The notes beneath the pieces were generated by a model, which was given only the letters and a program-made list of their open reading frames with translations, had not been told where the DNA came from and did not search any database. Positions 10,174 through 18,866 of a stretch of 64,000 nucleotides of DNA are shown piece by piece. Every line of letters starts with the position of its first letter. Within the stretch, counting starts at the first letter, position 1. The stretch spans positions 62,001 through 126,000 of the forward strand of contig NZ_JADUCM010000005.1 of assembly GCF_016009175.1 (NCBI RefSeq), written 5' to 3'. A program made the translations under genes and the position numbers. This DNA comes from Pseudomonas alkylphenolica (lineage in GTDB: Bacteria; Pseudomonadota; Gammaproteobacteria; Pseudomonadales; Pseudomonadaceae).

Positions 10174-12945
10174 GTGCGCTGGCTCAGGATCGCCATTCGC
10201 TTCACCGTCAGCTTGCTGACCCTGCTCTGCCTGATGCCGGCGTTTGCCGAGCAAGGCAGCGGGTGGTCCGTGCTGCTCGACGAACAGGCCAGCCTGCAGC
10301 TCAGCGACGTACGCTCCGAACGCTACCGCAATCAATTCAGCCCTATCCAGCTGAACCAGCTTGATGCCGCAACGCCCGACCAGGCGCTGTGGCTGCATTA
10401 CCGCCTGGAACCCGGACAGCACGAACACTTGCTGCGGGTCTTTGCCCCCGATCTTTCTCGCCTTGATCTGTATGTGCTCGACGGCGACCAGTTGATCAAA
10501 CAGCAACACAACGGCCAGCCAAGCGAAGAAGGCGAGCTGACCGTTCGCAGCAGCGATCACCAGCTGGCCCTGCCCAACAGCCCGCACACCCTGGATATCT
10601 ACCTGCGGCTGGTCTCCGAGCATCAATTGCGCCCGACCATCAGCCTGGAACCGACCGCCCAGGTCGCTGCCGACCAGCGCCAGTCACTGCTGTTCGGCCT
10701 GCTGTTTGGCTGCCTGTTGATGCTGATGCTGCATAACCTGATCCGCTTTGCCTATTCGCGCTCCAGCACCAGCCTGAGCCTGGCCTTCTATCACGGGCTG
10801 ATGCTTCTCAGCGCACTGATACTGCTCAACTACAGCGGCCCCTGGTGGAGCCTGTGGCATTCGGCACAAACCCCGGCGGCGTACCTGACCGGGCTGCTGG
10901 CCAGCCTCGCCGGCCTGACGTTCACCCTGCGTTTTTTCCGCCCGCAGGCCCGGCCTCCATTCAACCGGTTGCTGCAGGCCGAGATGATCCTGATCGGGCT
11001 GACGGGCCTGTTGCTGCTGTTCGTCGACACCCTGCCGCTGAACCTGATGACCTACGTGCTGTTTGCCCTGGGCAGCCTGAGCATGCTGCTGGTCGCCAGC
11101 TACCACTGGTACAAAGGCTATGCCCCTGCCCGCCTGTTCAGTGTGGCGATGCTGATTTTCAACATCGGCTGCCTGCTGGTGCTGCCGGCGTTGCTCGGTT
11201 TGACCCGCACCCCAACCCAATGGCTGCTGTTCATTCTTCTGGGCCTGGCCAGCGTCAGTGGCCTGCTGCTCAACCTGTCGGTCAGCGAACGCCTGCGCAG
11301 CATCAGTGAAGAGCGTTTCAGCGCCAGCCGCGCACTCGCCGCCAGCAACGCCGAAATCAACGCCAAGGCCGAATTCCTGGCGAAGATCAGCCACGAAATC
11401 CGCACCCCCATGAACGGTGTCCTGGGGATGACCGAACTGCTGCTGGGCACGCCGCTGTCGGTCAAGCAGCGCGACTACGTGCAAACCATCCACAGCGCCG
11501 GCAACGAACTGCTCACCTTGATCAACGAGATTCTCGACATTTCCAAACTTGAATCAGGGCAGATCGAGCTGGATGACGTGCAGTTCGACCTCAACGCCCT
11601 GATCGAAGACTGCCTGAGCATTTTTCGCGCCAAGGCCGAGCAACAGAACATCGAGTTGATCAGCTTCACCCAGCCACAAGTGCCACGGGTCATCAGCGGT
11701 GATCCGACGCGCCTGCGCCAGGCCTTGTTGAGCTTGCTGGAAAACGCCCTGAAAAAAACCGAGCAAGGCGAGATTCTCCTGGTAGTGGCCCTCGACCAAC
11801 GCGGCGACACCCCGCGCCTGCGCATTGCCGTGCAGGACAGTGGCGAAGCCATGGCCCCGGGTGAGCGCGATGCGTTGTTGCAGGCCGAACTGCACAGCAA
11901 GCACTTCCTGTCCAGCAACAAGCTGGGCGGCCACCTTGGTCTGGTGATTGCCAAACAGCTGATCAACCTGATGCAGGGCGAATTTGGCATCAAGACCAGC
12001 CATGGCCTGGGCAATACCCTGTGGCTGACCTTGCCACTGGACCCTCAGCGCCTTGAGCAGCCGGCAGCCGACCTCGACGGCCCGTTGCGCGGCGCCCGCG
12101 TACTGGTGGTGGACGACAACGATACCTGCCGCAAGGTGCTGGTACAGCAGTGCAGCGCCTGGGGCATGAATGTCAGCGCGGTGCCTTCGGGCAAGGAAGC
12201 CCTGGCGTTGCTGCGCACCAAGGCGCACCTGCGTGATTATTTCGACGCGGTCCTGCTCGACCAGAACATGCCGGGCATGACCGGCATGCAACTGGCGGCC
12301 AAGATCAAGGAAGACCCGAGCCTGAACCACGACATTCTGCTGATCATGCTCACCGGGATCAGCAATGCCCCGAGCAAGGTCATTGCCCGCAATGCCGGGG
12401 TCAAACGGATCCTGGCCAAGCCGGTGGCAGGTTATACCCTCAAGACCACGCTCGCCGAAGAGCTGGCCCAGCGCAGCAAGGAACAGCCGGCTTTCAGCAC
12501 CCCGGCCAACCTCGGTGCCCCGCTCAACCTGCCCAGCGATTTCCGCATCCTGGTTGCCGAAGACAACAGTATCTCGACCAAAGTGATTCGCGGCATGCTC
12601 GGCAAGCTCAGCCTCGAGCCCGATACCGCCAGCAACGGCGAAGAAGCCCTGCAGGCGATGAAAGCGCAGCACTACGACCTGGTACTGATGGACTGCGAAA
12701 TGCCCGTTCTGGACGGTTTCTCGGCCACTCAGCAGCTGCGCATCTGGGAAGTCAGCAACCAGCGCAAGCGCACGCCGGTGGTTGCCCTGACCGCGCATAT
12801 CCTCGCCGAACACAAAGAGCGCGCGCGCCTGGCCGGCATGGACGGTCACATGGCCAAGCCGGTCGAGCTGTCGCAACTGCGTGAATTGATTGAACACTGG
12901 GTGGCGCGCCGTGAAGCCGAACCCAACCAGGTATCCACCTCGTAA
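10174..12945 (+). CDS. retS: RetS-type hybrid sensor kinase
   Basis: RetS is a membrane hybrid kinase that in P. aeruginosa inhibits GacS and so controls the switch between acute virulence and biofilm/T6SS programmes. The GTG start is preceded by AAGGGA at seven bases and gives 923 residues with a signal peptide (cleavage near MPAFA). The order is a 7TMR-DISM extracellular domain (about 30-155), seven membrane segments (about 165-360), HisKA with KISHEIRTPMNG (His407), HATPase, and two receiver domains with phospho-acceptor aspartates at about 696 (LLDQNMPG) and 840 (LMDCEMPV). Its place directly after purD matches P. aeruginosa PA4856. Name from architecture plus gene order. Confidence 0.9.
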   Translation: MRWLRIAIRFTVSLLTLLCLMPAFAEQGSGWSVLLDEQASLQLSDVRSERYRNQFSPIQLNQLDAATPDQALWLHYRLEPGQHEHLLRVFAPDLSRLDLYVLDGDQLIKQQHNGQPSEEGELTVRSSDHQLALPNSPHTLDIYLRLVSEHQLRPTISLEPTAQVAADQRQSLLFGLLFGCLLMLMLHNLIRFAYSRSSTSLSLAFYHGLMLLSALILLNYSGPWWSLWHSAQTPAAYLTGLLASLAGLTFTLRFFRPQARPPFNRLLQAEMILIGLTGLLLLFVDTLPLNLMTYVLFALGSLSMLLVASYHWYKGYAPARLFSVAMLIFNIGCLLVLPALLGLTRTPTQWLLFILLGLASVSGLLLNLSVSERLRSISEERFSASRALAASNAEINAKAEFLAKISHEIRTPMNGVLGMTELLLGTPLSVKQRDYVQTIHSAGNELLTLINEILDISKLESGQIELDDVQFDLNALIEDCLSIFRAKAEQQNIELISFTQPQVPRVISGDPTRLRQALLSLLENALKKTEQGEILLVVALDQRGDTPRLRIAVQDSGEAMAPGERDALLQAELHSKHFLSSNKLGGHLGLVIAKQLINLMQGEFGIKTSHGLGNTLWLTLPLDPQRLEQPAADLDGPLRGARVLVVDDNDTCRKVLVQQCSAWGMNVSAVPSGKEALALLRTKAHLRDYFDAVLLDQNMPGMTGMQLAAKIKEDPSLNHDILLIMLTGISNAPSKVIARNAGVKRILAKPVAGYTLKTTLAEELAQRSKEQPAFSTPANLGAPLNLPSDFRILVAEDNSISTKVIRGMLGKLSLEPDTASNGEEALQAMKAQHYDLVLMDCEMPVLDGFSATQQLRIWEVSNQRKRTPVVALTAHILAEHKERARLAGMDGHMAKPVELSQLRELIEHWVARREAEPNQVSTS

Positions 12946-12999
12946 GCGCCGCAAGCGCTGATACACTTCTCTGACGCCTCCCTGCCGCGAGCTCCGATC

Positions 13000-13596
13000 A
13001 TGCTCTATGCGTTGTTCAGCGTTTACCTGAAAATGCTCGTGCTCTACAGCCCGTTCTTCGTGCTCTCCTGCTTCATCAGCCTGACCCGCGGCCACTCCAG
13101 CAAAGAGCGCAAACAACTGGCCTGGCGCGTGGCCTTTGCCGCCTTCATCGCCAGCATCATCTTGTACCTGTTCGGCAAGCTGATTTTCGGTGTGTTCGGC
13201 ATCACCGCCGACGCCTTTCGCATCGGCGCGGGCAGCGTGCTGTTCATCTCGGCGCTGAACATGGCCCAGGGCAAGTCGGCGGTGCAGACCGACAGCGTCC
13301 AGCAAGACGTGACCATCGTGCCGCTGACCATCCCCCTGACAGTCGGCCCGGGCACCATCGGCGCCCTGTTGGTCATGGGCGTCAGCCAGCCGGAGTGGGA
13401 CGACAAACTGATGGTCATGGTCAGTATCGCGCTGGCCAGCTTCACCGTCGGCCTGGTGCTGTACCTGTCGCACCGGATTGAACGGATCCTCGGCGATCAG
13501 GGCCTGGAGATTGTCAGCCGGCTGATGGGCCTGTTCGTCTGCGCGCTGGCAGCACAGATTATCTTTACCGGGATCAAGGGTTACCTGACCTTGTAA
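13000..13596 (+). CDS. MarC family integral membrane protein
   Basis: This 198-residue protein is hydrophobic with about six membrane segments and fits the MarC/UPF0056 family: LIFGVFGITADAFRIGAG, then the TIPLTVGPGTIGALL loop typical of the family. The substrate and function of this family are not settled. It follows retS by 54 bases in the same direction and may be read through from it. Its last 23 bases overlap the end of a convergent gene. Confidence 0.85.
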   Translation: MLYALFSVYLKMLVLYSPFFVLSCFISLTRGHSSKERKQLAWRVAFAAFIASIILYLFGKLIFGVFGITADAFRIGAGSVLFISALNMAQGKSAVQTDSVQQDVTIVPLTIPLTVGPGTIGALLVMGVSQPEWDDKLMVMVSIALASFTVGLVLYLSHRIERILGDQGLEIVSRLMGLFVCALAAQIIFTGIKGYLTL

Positions 13597-14245
13597 GCGG
13601 AACATGGATGACATCGTTCTGGTGTTGCCGGCCCGTACTGATCAAGACTTTGCTGCGCCACTCCTGGCGGAACAGGCGAATATTGAAGCGCACCCGTTCC
13701 AGCGCCTGAGCCGCCACCTGCAGTTGGCTGTCACGCTGGGCGAACAGAAAGTGCGGGGCAAAGTGCCTGGCGTTGAGTTGCTGATGGTAGAGCACGATAT
13801 CGATGTAGCTCCCTACCCTGTTGCAGAGCAACAACTGATAGATGGCGGTGTCCCGCTCCCGGCTCAACGCATGGGCGTCGAAGCATTCGAGGCCTTCATC
13901 ATGTTCCGACAGCCCCTTCAGGGCCTGCTGACCCGCCAGGGTCATTTGCTGCGTCGCCAGCTGGGCAATATGCGCCACCGCCTCATCCGCCAATGGTCCG
14001 GGCCGCGGCCCAGGCACATAGCTGTCGGGAGCCGGCGTCGCATCCCAGCCCAAAAACTGCAGGCGTCGCTTGTAATTGGTCAACCAGTCCATGTTCAACC
14101 GGCTATCACGCTCGGCCCTGGCAATGCGCTGGGCAAACAGATTGGCCAGGATCACATCCTGCTGATCCTCCATGCTCATCGTCGGCAAAAATGCCGTCAA
14201 ACTGCCAGACACCACCGATGCACCTGCAACCAACGGCTCGTTCAT
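13574..14245 (-). CDS. Unrecognised protein, third gene of a three-paralogue operon
   Basis: I do not recognise a family for this 223-residue protein. It has no signal peptide or clear membrane segment. Near the N-terminus L36-F37, W54, Y58 and G66-W67 give the signature L-F-x16-W-x3-Y-x7-G-W shared with the two genes upstream. The middle is helical and Gln-rich, then come a probable strand pair (YIDIVLYHQQL, HFLFAQRD) and a basic C-terminal helix. A GGGAGG ribosome site lies eight bases before the ATG, and its start overlaps the stop of the preceding gene by four bases, so the operon is translationally coupled. Its end overlaps marC, which is read the other way. Confidence 0.72.
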   Translation of the reverse strand: MNEPLVAGASVVSGSLTAFLPTMSMEDQQDVILANLFAQRIARAERDSRLNMDWLTNYKRRLQFLGWDATPAPDSYVPGPRPGPLADEAVAHIAQLATQQMTLAGQQALKGLSEHDEGLECFDAHALSRERDTAIYQLLLCNRVGSYIDIVLYHQQLNARHFAPHFLFAQRDSQLQVAAQALERVRFNIRLFRQEWRSKVLISTGRQHQNDVIHVPLTRSGNP

Positions 14246-14937
14246 TGCGAATCCTCCCTGACATCCAAAGGCACGACATACATGGCTCGCAGAGCTTCAA
14301 GTCGTGTTTGAAGCAACGCCCTGACACCTGAAAACACCCCGGGAAACAACTCACCGGTAAAGCTTCTGGTCTCCTGGCGAATGACTGCCTCAATCGCCAA
14401 CGGTTGCGTCAACCATTGCCGCTCAAGGCATTGCCGGGTTTCCAGAAAAATGCTGCTGGCCACTGCACGCAGGCCGGGTAGCACCACCCTGAGTTCAAAC
14501 GCCAGACGGGTAACGGGCTTGACGTCTGGCGCCTTGACGCACTCCAGTGCCTCTGCGCTCAACAGTTGCAACGCCGGGTGCGTTTCCGGCAACGCTTGAA
14601 GCGCTCCCAGCGCCTCGTTCAGCGCCGGTAGCAGCGGCGCAGGTAACGTGCCCAATCCGTGCCAGACGCTTGCCAATGGCGTAAAGGGCACCGGCACCTG
14701 TTCGATCTTGATGGTTTCGCTGGAGGCACTGACAACCCACCCCAGCCCCGTGTGCCTGTCCCTGTAGGTGCCTTGCCATTGCTGGTGCTCACCCAGCAGC
14801 AAGAATTCGGACGACGCGTTGAGCCAGCAAAACAGTTGCGCATCGATCGCATCCTGCCGCTCGCCGTCATCAAGATCAGCGGACAAGAACAGCAGGCAGT
14901 TTCCGGACAGTACTAATGAAAAGCGCTTTGTTTGCAC
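14242..14937 (-). CDS. Unrecognised protein, second gene of a three-paralogue operon
   Basis: No known family is recognised for this 231-residue protein. It starts with GTG behind a GGGAG ribosome site. The N-terminal signature falls at L35-F36, W54, Y58 and G66-W67 (L-F-x17-W-x3-Y-x7-G-W), with the aromatic and glycine residues at the same positions as in the downstream gene. After it come a Leu/Ala-rich helical part, a strand segment (RLAFELRVVLPG) and a C-terminal helix ending in MYVVPLDV. It lies 58 bases after the first gene of the operon and overlaps the next by four. The coding call is supported by frame length, ribosome site and the shared signature; the role is unknown. Confidence 0.72.
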   Translation of the reverse strand: MQTKRFSLVLSGNCLLFLSADLDDGERQDAIDAQLFCWLNASSEFLLLGEHQQWQGTYRDRHTGLGWVVSASSETIKIEQVPVPFTPLASVWHGLGTLPAPLLPALNEALGALQALPETHPALQLLSAEALECVKAPDVKPVTRLAFELRVVLPGLRAVASSIFLETRQCLERQWLTQPLAIEAVIRQETRSFTGELFPGVFSGVRALLQTRLEALRAMYVVPLDVREDSQ

Positions 14938-14995
14938 ATCGAAGCTCCCTGTTCAAACCAGAAACACCGGCGGCCGTAGTCGCCGGTGCACGGGA

Positions 14996-15700
14996 TCACG
15001 AACGCTTTTTTGGTTCGATGGACAGGGTGAGCACGTCCTTCTTGCTCTTGTCGCCAACGCGCTCGATCAAGGTGCTCTTGACCTGGTCATAAAGGCCACG
15101 ATGGAAGGACAAGGCGGCAGAACCGGTATAGCTGTCGGAATGGCTGGAGCTCCACTCAAAGACCAGCAGGCTGGTTTTGCTCGGCGGGGATTCGGTGCTT
15201 TGCAGGCAGCCAACGCTGAGCATGACTTCACCGTTGGCGTGCTGGGTGCACACCGCCATACTCAGTGCCGTGCCCTCTTTATCGGCACTTACGCGGTCCA
15301 GGAGTGCGACAGCCTCCGGGCTTTGCGCCACGGTATCAACTGCGTCACTGGCGACGCTGACCAGCGAAGCGACCAGCGACGCACCGCCGGTGGCATACCC
15401 GAGACCCGCCTTGACCGCCTTGACCAGCAAGTTCTTGACCGACAGGTTCTGTGAGCTGGCAACTTCCTTCATGTACGAAAACTTGATCGGCAGCCAGCCA
15501 CAGGTTTGCATGGTCTGCAGGTAAGCCTGGAACCATTGCTGGCCTTCAGTGGTGGCAAAGTACTGCGCCGAGGCGGCAAGCGAACTGAAAAGATGGCTGT
15601 ACTTGAGTGCTTCGCTGTTTTCTTCAGACAGGCCGACAAACACCAGCAGGTCGCCGTTGTTCAACTGGACATTGTTTCCAGCGCTCTGAATTTCACTCAT
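14996..15700 (-). CDS. Unrecognised protein, first gene of a three-paralogue operon
   Basis: This 234-residue protein is the first gene of the operon, with an AAGGAAGAG ribosome site before the ATG. L37-F38, W56, Y60 and G68-W69 give the same signature as in the two downstream genes. Unlike them, it has a Gly/Ala/Ser/Val-rich stretch at about residues 90-115 (AGLGYATGGASLVASLVS) that could be an amphipathic or membrane-active helix. A strand pair (ALSMAVCTQ, EVMLSVGCLQ) and a Lys-rich tail (SIEPKKRS) follow. There is no signal peptide. A terminator-like element after cobJ suggests the operon has its own promoter in 15701-15787. Function unknown. Confidence 0.72.
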   Translation of the reverse strand: MSEIQSAGNNVQLNNGDLLVFVGLSEENSEALKYSHLFSSLAASAQYFATTEGQQWFQAYLQTMQTCGWLPIKFSYMKEVASSQNLSVKNLLVKAVKAGLGYATGGASLVASLVSVASDAVDTVAQSPEAVALLDRVSADKEGTALSMAVCTQHANGEVMLSVGCLQSTESPPSKTSLLVFEWSSSHSDSYTGSAALSFHRGLYDQVKSTLIERVGDKSKKDVLTLSIEPKKRS

Positions 15701-15787
15701 GGGTGCTCTTCCTTGATCATTGAGGGAGTGGCCTGTTACCAGGCCACGCCGCTACAGTGATCGGTCAGAGACACGATAGGCACCGTG

Positions 15788-15815
15788 AAAAAAAACCTCT
15801 CCAAATCAGGGTTTT
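15788..15815 (-). terminator. Possible terminator at the end of the cobG-cobH-cobI-cobJ operon
   Basis: On the minus strand AAAACC and GGTTTT pair around a 12-base loop and lead into eight Ts. The left arm includes the cobJ stop region. The stem is short and AT-rich, so strength is uncertain, but the T tract is clear. Confidence 0.5.
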
Positions 15816-17506
15816 TGACCGTACCAGCGCGGTGTATAGACCCATGGCTGCAGGCCTGGACGATCAAACGCCACCGTGGTCGAGGAGCCGATCAGCACCA
15901 TGGTGCGCATGTCGACATCCTCCGGCGTCAGCGCCTGCAACTGAACAACGCGCAGTGTCTGCCCCGGCCGACCGATGTCGCGCCCGAGCACCACCGGCGT
16001 CGTACCGATACGATGCTGCCGGACAATTTCCAGCGCCCGCCCCAGTTGCCACGGACGTGATCGCGAAATCGGGTTGTAGAACGCCAGCGCCAGGTCGGCC
16101 TGGCATGCCAGTTCCAGGCGCGTCTCGATGATCGACCAGGGTTTGAGGTTGTCCGACAGCGACAACACGCAGAAGTCATGCCCCAGGGGTGCGCCCGCCT
16201 GAGCGGCTGTCGCCAGAGAGGCCGAAACGCCTGGCAGAATTTCAAGGTCGACGGCATGCCAGCACGGGTCGCTCGATTCGTGCAGGGCCTCAAGCACTGC
16301 TGCAGCCATGGCAAACACGCCCGGGTCACCGGAAGACACAACCACCACCGAACGGCCTTGCGCCGCCAGCTCGAAGGCATGCCGGGCACGCTGCATTTCT
16401 TCGCGGTTGTCGGTGCAATGCAGGACCTGGTCGGGGCGAAACGGGCCCGCCATCCGCACATAGGTTTCATATCCCAGCACATCATTGGCCCGCGCCAACT
16501 CGGCCTTGACCGCAGGCACCATCAGGTCGGCAGCGCCCGGCCCCAGGCCAATCACCGCCAGGCGGCCACGCGCCCGACCAATACCCTGCGGATCGATGGG
16601 CTGGTTCGACACCACCAGCGCCAGGCCGTCGGCCAGTGGCTGTGCCGGCAACAATTGCGGTAGCACCGAGGCAGCCAACGCACTGGCATCTTCAGCACCA
16701 GGGGCGAATCGCAAGGCAACGTTCAGCTCGTCCGCCGCCGCGCGCAAGGCCGGGTCGACCATGAGTTCGTCGGCTGCCACCAGGCAGGCCAGTGCCGGCT
16801 CGGCAATGCCAGCGCTGCGCAGCCCATCGCGGATAACCTGTGCCAACTGCGGCAGCACCTGGCTGACCGCAACCATGACGCAGCGTGGATAGATCACCAA
16901 CTCGTTGGCCGACACCTCGCGGGCATCGCAGCCCACATGAATGGCCCGTTGCGCCTGTTCGCTCTGTGGCAGCTGCGCCTGTTCCAGCCAGGGTGCAGTG
17001 CCATTGATGCGTACACGTTCACCGGCCAGCAGATCGGAGACGAAGCGCTTGCCCAGTTCAAGATCCGCCAGGGCATAGCCGCTGGGTGGATTGAGCAGGC
17101 AGGTACCAAAGCGCAACTCGCCGCTGGTGGTGATGGCGGGCGCCACACCCAGCCCCGCGGCGATTTCACGGGCCATGACGTTGACCCCGCCCAGACCGCC
17201 AAGCAGCGGCACGACGGCGCTACCGTCCTCGGCCACGGCCAGCACTGGCGGCTCGGCGCCCTTCTCCAGCAGCTCGCTGGCCAGGGTGCGGATGACGATG
17301 CCGGCGGCGCACAGGGCAATGATCGGCGTGTCGTGCTGGTAAAGCTGGCGCAGGGTACTGCCAAACGACTGGTACAGGCTGTCGACGTCCTCGACCCGGC
17401 CCTCCAGGCCGTGGATCAAGGCATCCGGGTACAGCTGCTGGATCTTGCGGGCAGTGGCCAGGCTGCCTTTACCGAGAACGACGATGGCCGGTGCCTTGCG
17501 CATCAT
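15806..17506 (-). CDS. cobJ: CbiG/CobE-CobJ fusion: precorrin-5A hydrolase-like domain plus precorrin-3B C17-methyltransferase
   Basis: CobJ methylates C17 of precorrin-3B and contracts the ring in cobalamin synthesis. Here it is fused behind a CbiG-like half. The N-terminal part (to about residue 190; LCAAGIVIRTLA, GGLGGVN) and the CbiG_C/CobE domain (about 195-305) precede the SAM-dependent methyltransferase from about residue 313, which opens with AVIGLGPG and shows SSGDPGVFAMAAAVLE and the YNPISRSRP segment. The total of about 566 residues is right for the fusion. The start overlaps the cobI stop (TGATG); an ATG one codon later or a GTG at 17518 are alternatives. It is the last gene of cobG-cobH-cobI-cobJ. 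Confidence 0.88.
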   Translation of the reverse strand: MMRKAPAIVVLGKGSLATARKIQQLYPDALIHGLEGRVEDVDSLYQSFGSTLRQLYQHDTPIIALCAAGIVIRTLASELLEKGAEPPVLAVAEDGSAVVPLLGGLGGVNVMAREIAAGLGVAPAITTSGELRFGTCLLNPPSGYALADLELGKRFVSDLLAGERVRINGTAPWLEQAQLPQSEQAQRAIHVGCDAREVSANELVIYPRCVMVAVSQVLPQLAQVIRDGLRSAGIAEPALACLVAADELMVDPALRAAADELNVALRFAPGAEDASALAASVLPQLLPAQPLADGLALVVSNQPIDPQGIGRARGRLAVIGLGPGAADLMVPAVKAELARANDVLGYETYVRMAGPFRPDQVLHCTDNREEMQRARHAFELAAQGRSVVVVSSGDPGVFAMAAAVLEALHESSDPCWHAVDLEILPGVSASLATAAQAGAPLGHDFCVLSLSDNLKPWSIIETRLELACQADLALAFYNPISRSRPWQLGRALEIVRQHRIGTTPVVLGRDIGRPGQTLRVVQLQALTPEDVDMRTMVLIGSSTTVAFDRPGLQPWVYTPRWYGQKP

Positions 17507-18240
17507 CAACCCTGCCACCTTTCACCCGGAACGATGATCAACGAGAAATACGGCGACGATTGAGGATCAACATCATCGAGGGCAACGATCTTCTGGTTGG
17601 CCATGGTTGCCCGCTCCACGTACAGGGCACGTTCAGCCAGGCCAAGCTCGGCCAGAACCTCGCGAACCTTGGGGAAGTTACGCCCCAGTTTCATGATCAC
17701 CGCCGCATCGGCATCGGCCAGGCGCCGCTTGAGTTCGTCGTGCGGCAACACGCCGGAAAGCACCGACAGGCTCTGGTTGCGATAGACCAGCGGGGCGCCC
17801 AGTACCGACGCCCCCCCCAGCATCGAGCAGACACCCGGAATCACCTGGGCTTCGTAGCGATCGGCCAGGCGGTCATGCAGGTACATATAGGAGCCGTAGA
17901 AGAACGGATCGCCTTCGCAGATCACCGCCACATCGCGCCCGGCGTCCAGATGGGCGGCGACTTCCAGCGCGGCCTCATCGTAAAAGTCGCTGATCACCTG
18001 CTCGTACGACAGTGGTGCGGGCAGTGCCTCGGTGGTCACCGGATACACCAGCGGCAATAGCGTCTGGGCTTCCTGCAGGTGACCTTCGATGATGCCGAAG
18101 GCGTTGCCGCGCTTGCCCTTGGCAACGAAGTAAGCCACCACGGGCGACTCGCGCAGCAGGCGCAGGGCCTTGACGGTAATCAGTTCCGGATCGCCGGGGC
18201 CCACGCCCAGGCCAAGCAAACGTCCACGAGCCTGCATCAT
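17506..18240 (-). CDS. cobI: Precorrin-2 C20-methyltransferase
   Basis: CobI adds a methyl group to C20 of precorrin-2 using SAM, the first dedicated step toward the corrin ring. The 244-residue length fits. The N-terminal [16 protein letters not shown] is the typical start of this methyltransferase class, followed by [20 protein letters not shown] and the [12 protein letters not shown] segment that lines the SAM pocket. It overlaps cobH by four bases and cobJ by one, so the operon is translationally coupled. Confidence 0.95.
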   Translation of the reverse strand: MMQARGRLLGLGVGPGDPELITVKALRLLRESPVVAYFVAKGKRGNAFGIIEGHLQEAQTLLPLVYPVTTEALPAPLSYEQVISDFYDEAALEVAAHLDAGRDVAVICEGDPFFYGSYMYLHDRLADRYEAQVIPGVCSMLGGASVLGAPLVYRNQSLSVLSGVLPHDELKRRLADADAAVIMKLGRNFPKVREVLAELGLAERALYVERATMANQKIVALDDVDPQSSPYFSLIIVPGERWQG

Positions 18241-18866
18241 TCGACCTCCGTGGCCAGGGCATTGACCGCCGCAGCCGCCATGGCGCTACCGCCCAAGCGG
18301 CCCTGCATGATGACAAAAGGCACACCGCGACTGTCTGCAGCAAGCATCGCCTTGGATTCGGCGGCGCCGACAAAGCCCACCGGAAAACCGAGGATCAACG
18401 CGGGTTTCGGCGCGCCGGCATCAAGCATTTCCAGCAGGTAGAACAAGGCGGTCGGCGCATTGCCGATCACCACCACGCTGCCTTCCAGGTGCGGACGCCA
18501 TAGCTCCAGGGCCACCGCCGAACGGGTGTTGCCCAGTTCACGGGCCAGCTCAGGCACTTGCTCGTCACGCAGCGTGCAGATCACCGGGTTGTTCGCCGGC
18601 AGGCGGGCACGGGTGATGCCCTCGGAGACCATGCGCGCATCGCAAAGGATCGGCGCACCTGCAGCCAAGGCATCGCGCCCGGCCTTGCCGGCGCCCGGCG
18701 AGAACTGCAGGCCATCAATGGCATCGACCATGCCGCAGGCATGGATCACCCGAACCGCGAGTTTTTCCAGATCGGCAGGAATACGATCGAGCCGCGCTTC
18801 CTCTCGAATGATCGCGAAGGAATTGCGATAGATCTCCTGACCATCGCGGATGTAATCAATCATCAA
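18237..18866 (-). CDS. cobH: Precorrin-8X methylmutase
   Basis: CobH moves the methyl group from C11 to C12 of precorrin-8X, giving hydrogenobyrinate. The 209-residue protein shows the family's short fold: an N-terminal [19 protein letters not shown], then RVIHACGM with the catalytic histidine, ILCDARMV, and the C-terminal [13 protein letters not shown] loop. It overlaps cobG by about 11 bases upstream and cobI by four bases downstream. Confidence 0.95.
   Translation of the reverse strand: MMIDYIRDGQEIYRNSFAIIREEARLDRIPADLEKLAVRVIHACGMVDAIDGLQFSPGAGKAGRDALAAGAPILCDARMVSEGITRARLPANNPVICTLRDEQVPELARELGNTRSAVALELWRPHLEGSVVVIGNAPTALFYLLEMLDAGAPKPALILGFPVGFVGAAESKAMLAADSRGVPFVIMQGRLGGSAMAAAAVNALATEVE

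Noticed and set aside
11554..13614. 686-codon minus-strand frame opposite retS and marC
   Set aside because: It runs through two genes and their gap, with no recognisable fold. Typical antisense artefact.
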